63,037 bases of DNA from an uncultured Phocaeicola sp. (GTDB taxonomy: Bacteria; Bacteroidota; Bacteroidia; Bacteroidales; Bacteroidaceae): positions 1 through 63,037 of the forward strand of contig CALUGI010000018.1 of NCBI GenBank assembly GCA_944320135.1, written 5' to 3'. The notes under the pieces were generated by a model that ran no database searches, was not told where the DNA came from, and saw only the letters and a program-made list of their open reading frames with translations. How positions within the stretch are numbered: position 1 is the stretch's first letter; each line of letters starts with the position of its first letter. Shown piece after piece: positions 61,544 through 63,037 of this stretch. The position numbers and the translations under genes are program-made.

Positions 61544-62884
61544 ATGGCACAGAAACTTTGGGAAAAGAATGTTCAGGTAAATGCGGAGATTGACCGCTTT
61601 ACGGTGGGACGCGACAGGGAAATGGACTTGTATCTGGCTAAATATGACGTGTTGGGGTCGATGGCCCATATCACGATGCTGGAAAGCATCGGCCTGCTGA
61701 AGTCTGACGAACTGGCCGTTCTGTTGGAAGAACTCAAGAAAATATACGCTTCTGCCGAACGGGGAGAATTTGTGATTGAAGACGGAGTGGAAGACGTGCA
61801 TTCGCAGGTAGAACTGATGCTGACCCGCAAATTGGGGGATGTGGGAAAGAAAATCCATAGCGGGCGTTCCCGGAACGACCAGGTGCTGGTCGACCTCAAA
61901 CTGTTCACCCGCGCCCGTTTGAAAGAGATTGCAGAGGCGGTGGAACGCTTGTTTCATGTGTTGGTTTTGCAAAGCAACCGTTACAAGGACGTGTTGATGC
62001 CCGGTTATACGCATCTGCAGATTGCTATGCCTTCTTCTTTCGGCTTGTGGTTCGGGGCGTATGCGGAAAGTCTGGTAGACGACATGATGTTCTTGCAGGC
62101 GGCCTATAGGATGTGCAACCGGAACCCGTTGGGCTCGGCGGCCGGCTATGGTTCTTCGTTTCCTTTGAACCGTGAGATGACAACCCGGTTGCTCGGATTC
62201 GATTCGATGAACTACAACGTGGTGTATGCACAGATGGGACGCGGAAAGATGGAGCGCAACGTGTTGTTTGCTTTGGCTTCTGTGGCAGGCACTTTGTCGA
62301 AGATGGCGTTCGATGCTTGCATGTTCAGTTGCCAGAACTTCGGCTTCGTGAAATTGCCCGACGAGTGTACGACAGGCTCCAGCATCATGCCTCACAAGAA
62401 GAATCCGGACGTGTTTGAACTGACCCGCGCGAAATGCAATAAAATACAGTCCCTTCCCCAGCAGGTGATGATGATTGCCAACAATCTTCCGTCCGGATAC
62501 TTCCGTGACCTTCAGATTATTAAAGAGATATTCCTTCCGGCATTCGATGAACTGGAGGACTGTCTGCAGATGGCTACCTACATCATGGACAAGATAAAAA
62601 TCAACGAACATATCCTGGATGATGACAAATACCTTTATATGTTCAGCGTGGAAGAAGTGAATCGTCTGGCCGCCAACGGTATGCCGTTCCGTGATGCCTA
62701 TAAAAAAGTAGGGCTTGACATTGAAGCAGGCAAATTCGCCCACAACAGGGAAGTGCATCACACTCATGAAGGGAGCATCGGCAATCTATGCAATGACAAG
62801 ATTGAAGCATTGATGGCCGACACTCTGGAAGGATTTAACTTTAGTGCGGTAGAAAAAGCGGAAAAGTCCCTTTTGGGCCGTTGA
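61544..62884 (+). CDS. argH: Argininosuccinate lyase
   Basis: ArgH splits argininosuccinate into arginine and fumarate, the last step of arginine synthesis. The 446-residue protein has IHSGRSRNDQV (about 105-115), PGYTHLQIAMPSSFG (about 155-169) and the fumarase/aspartase signature GSSIMPHKKNPD (about 280-291). Length is normal. The rest of the arginine pathway is not in this window; the preceding SRPBCC gene is 19 bases away and may be co-transcribed. Confidence 0.97.
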   Translation: MAQKLWEKNVQVNAEIDRFTVGRDREMDLYLAKYDVLGSMAHITMLESIGLLKSDELAVLLEELKKIYASAERGEFVIEDGVEDVHSQVELMLTRKLGDVGKKIHSGRSRNDQVLVDLKLFTRARLKEIAEAVERLFHVLVLQSNRYKDVLMPGYTHLQIAMPSSFGLWFGAYAESLVDDMMFLQAAYRMCNRNPLGSAAGYGSSFPLNREMTTRLLGFDSMNYNVVYAQMGRGKMERNVLFALASVAGTLSKMAFDACMFSCQNFGFVKLPDECTTGSSIMPHKKNPDVFELTRAKCNKIQSLPQQVMMIANNLPSGYFRDLQIIKEIFLPAFDELEDCLQMATYIMDKIKINEHILDDDKYLYMFSVEEVNRLAANGMPFRDAYKKVGLDIEAGKFAHNREVHHTHEGSIGNLCNDKIEALMADTLEGFNFSAVEKAEKSLLGR

Positions 62885-62920
62885 AGCGCATTCTTTTGAA
62901 AGAAAAAAACGGGGGAAATG

Positions 62921-62952
62921 TTTGGAGAGTAGCGTAAAAGTCTCTACATTTG
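62921..62952 (+). promoter_or_regulatory. Promoter of tRNA-Gly
   Basis: TTTG (62921-62924), a 20-base gap and TACATTTG (62945-62952) match the Bacteroides promoter fully, 11 bases before the tRNA. Confidence 0.75.
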
Positions 62953-62963
62953 CACCCGTCAAT

Positions 62964-63036
62964 GCGGAAATAGCTCAGTTGGTAGAGCACAACCTTGCCA
63001 AGGTTGGGGTCGCGAGTTCGAGTCTCGTTTTCCGCT
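62964..63036 (+). tRNA. tRNA-Gly (GCC)
   Basis: A complete 73-nt cloverleaf: acceptor GCGGAAA/TTTCCGC with discriminator T at 63036, D arm GCTC/GAGC, anticodon stem CAACC/GGTTG with GCC at 62997-62999, and T arm TTCGAGT. The window ends one base later, so more tRNA genes may follow. Confidence 0.96.
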
Positions 63037-63037
63037 C

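Overview
The window reads as a chromosome segment of a gut-type Bacteroidales, most likely Bacteroides or Phocaeicola. The evidence is tandem SusC/SusD pairs, a hybrid two-component regulator, Bacteroides-type mobilization genes and tyrosine recombinase, and repeated matches to the Bacteroides promoter form (TTTG, about 20 bases, then TAnnTTTG). The species cannot be named from the sequence.

Positions 1-9.63 kb are accessory DNA. Minus-strand genes encode a type I restriction-modification operon (XRE regulator, HsdM, a RhuM-Fic protein, HsdS, then a gene cut by the window edge). Next comes a mobilization module (TM protein, relaxase, MobC, a palindromic oriT candidate, a DUF3408-like protein), two paralogous helix-turn-helix proteins, five tandem 22-bp repeats, and a tyrosine integrase that stops just short of the 3' end of a tRNA-Phe gene. 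This looks like one end of an integrated mobilizable element carrying a restriction system; its far end lies outside the window.

Positions 9.8-22.8 kb are ordinary core genes. A six-gene minus-strand operon runs M28 peptidase - sufE - sppA - lpxK - purine nucleoside phosphorylase - thiL. A C26-M19 fusion hydrolase is divergent from butyrate genes ptb-buk. An Lrp/AsnC regulator is coupled to a DUF4491 protein. A lipoprotein with a C-terminal zinc-binding module follows.

Positions 22.8-51.7 kb form a xylan-type polysaccharide utilization locus (PUL). A hybrid two-component regulator (plus strand) is divergent from an IPT/TIG-like lipoprotein, SusC1, SusD1, SusC2, SusD2, a DUF1735 lipoprotein, a GH10-derived binding protein, GH98, GH43 and GH115. 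GH98 with GH115 and GH43 points to complex glucuronoarabinoxylan. Four of the eleven genes carry a lesion (regulator, TIG lipoprotein, SusC1, GH43), while I see none in the roughly 38 genes outside the locus. The locus therefore appears to be decaying in this strain, and this is the strongest observation in the window.

Positions 51.8-63.0 kb return to core genes: a Nudix hydrolase, a large TPR protein with an outer-membrane barrel, ribD, prmC-recX-comF, pyrE, an SRPBCC protein, argH and tRNA-Gly.
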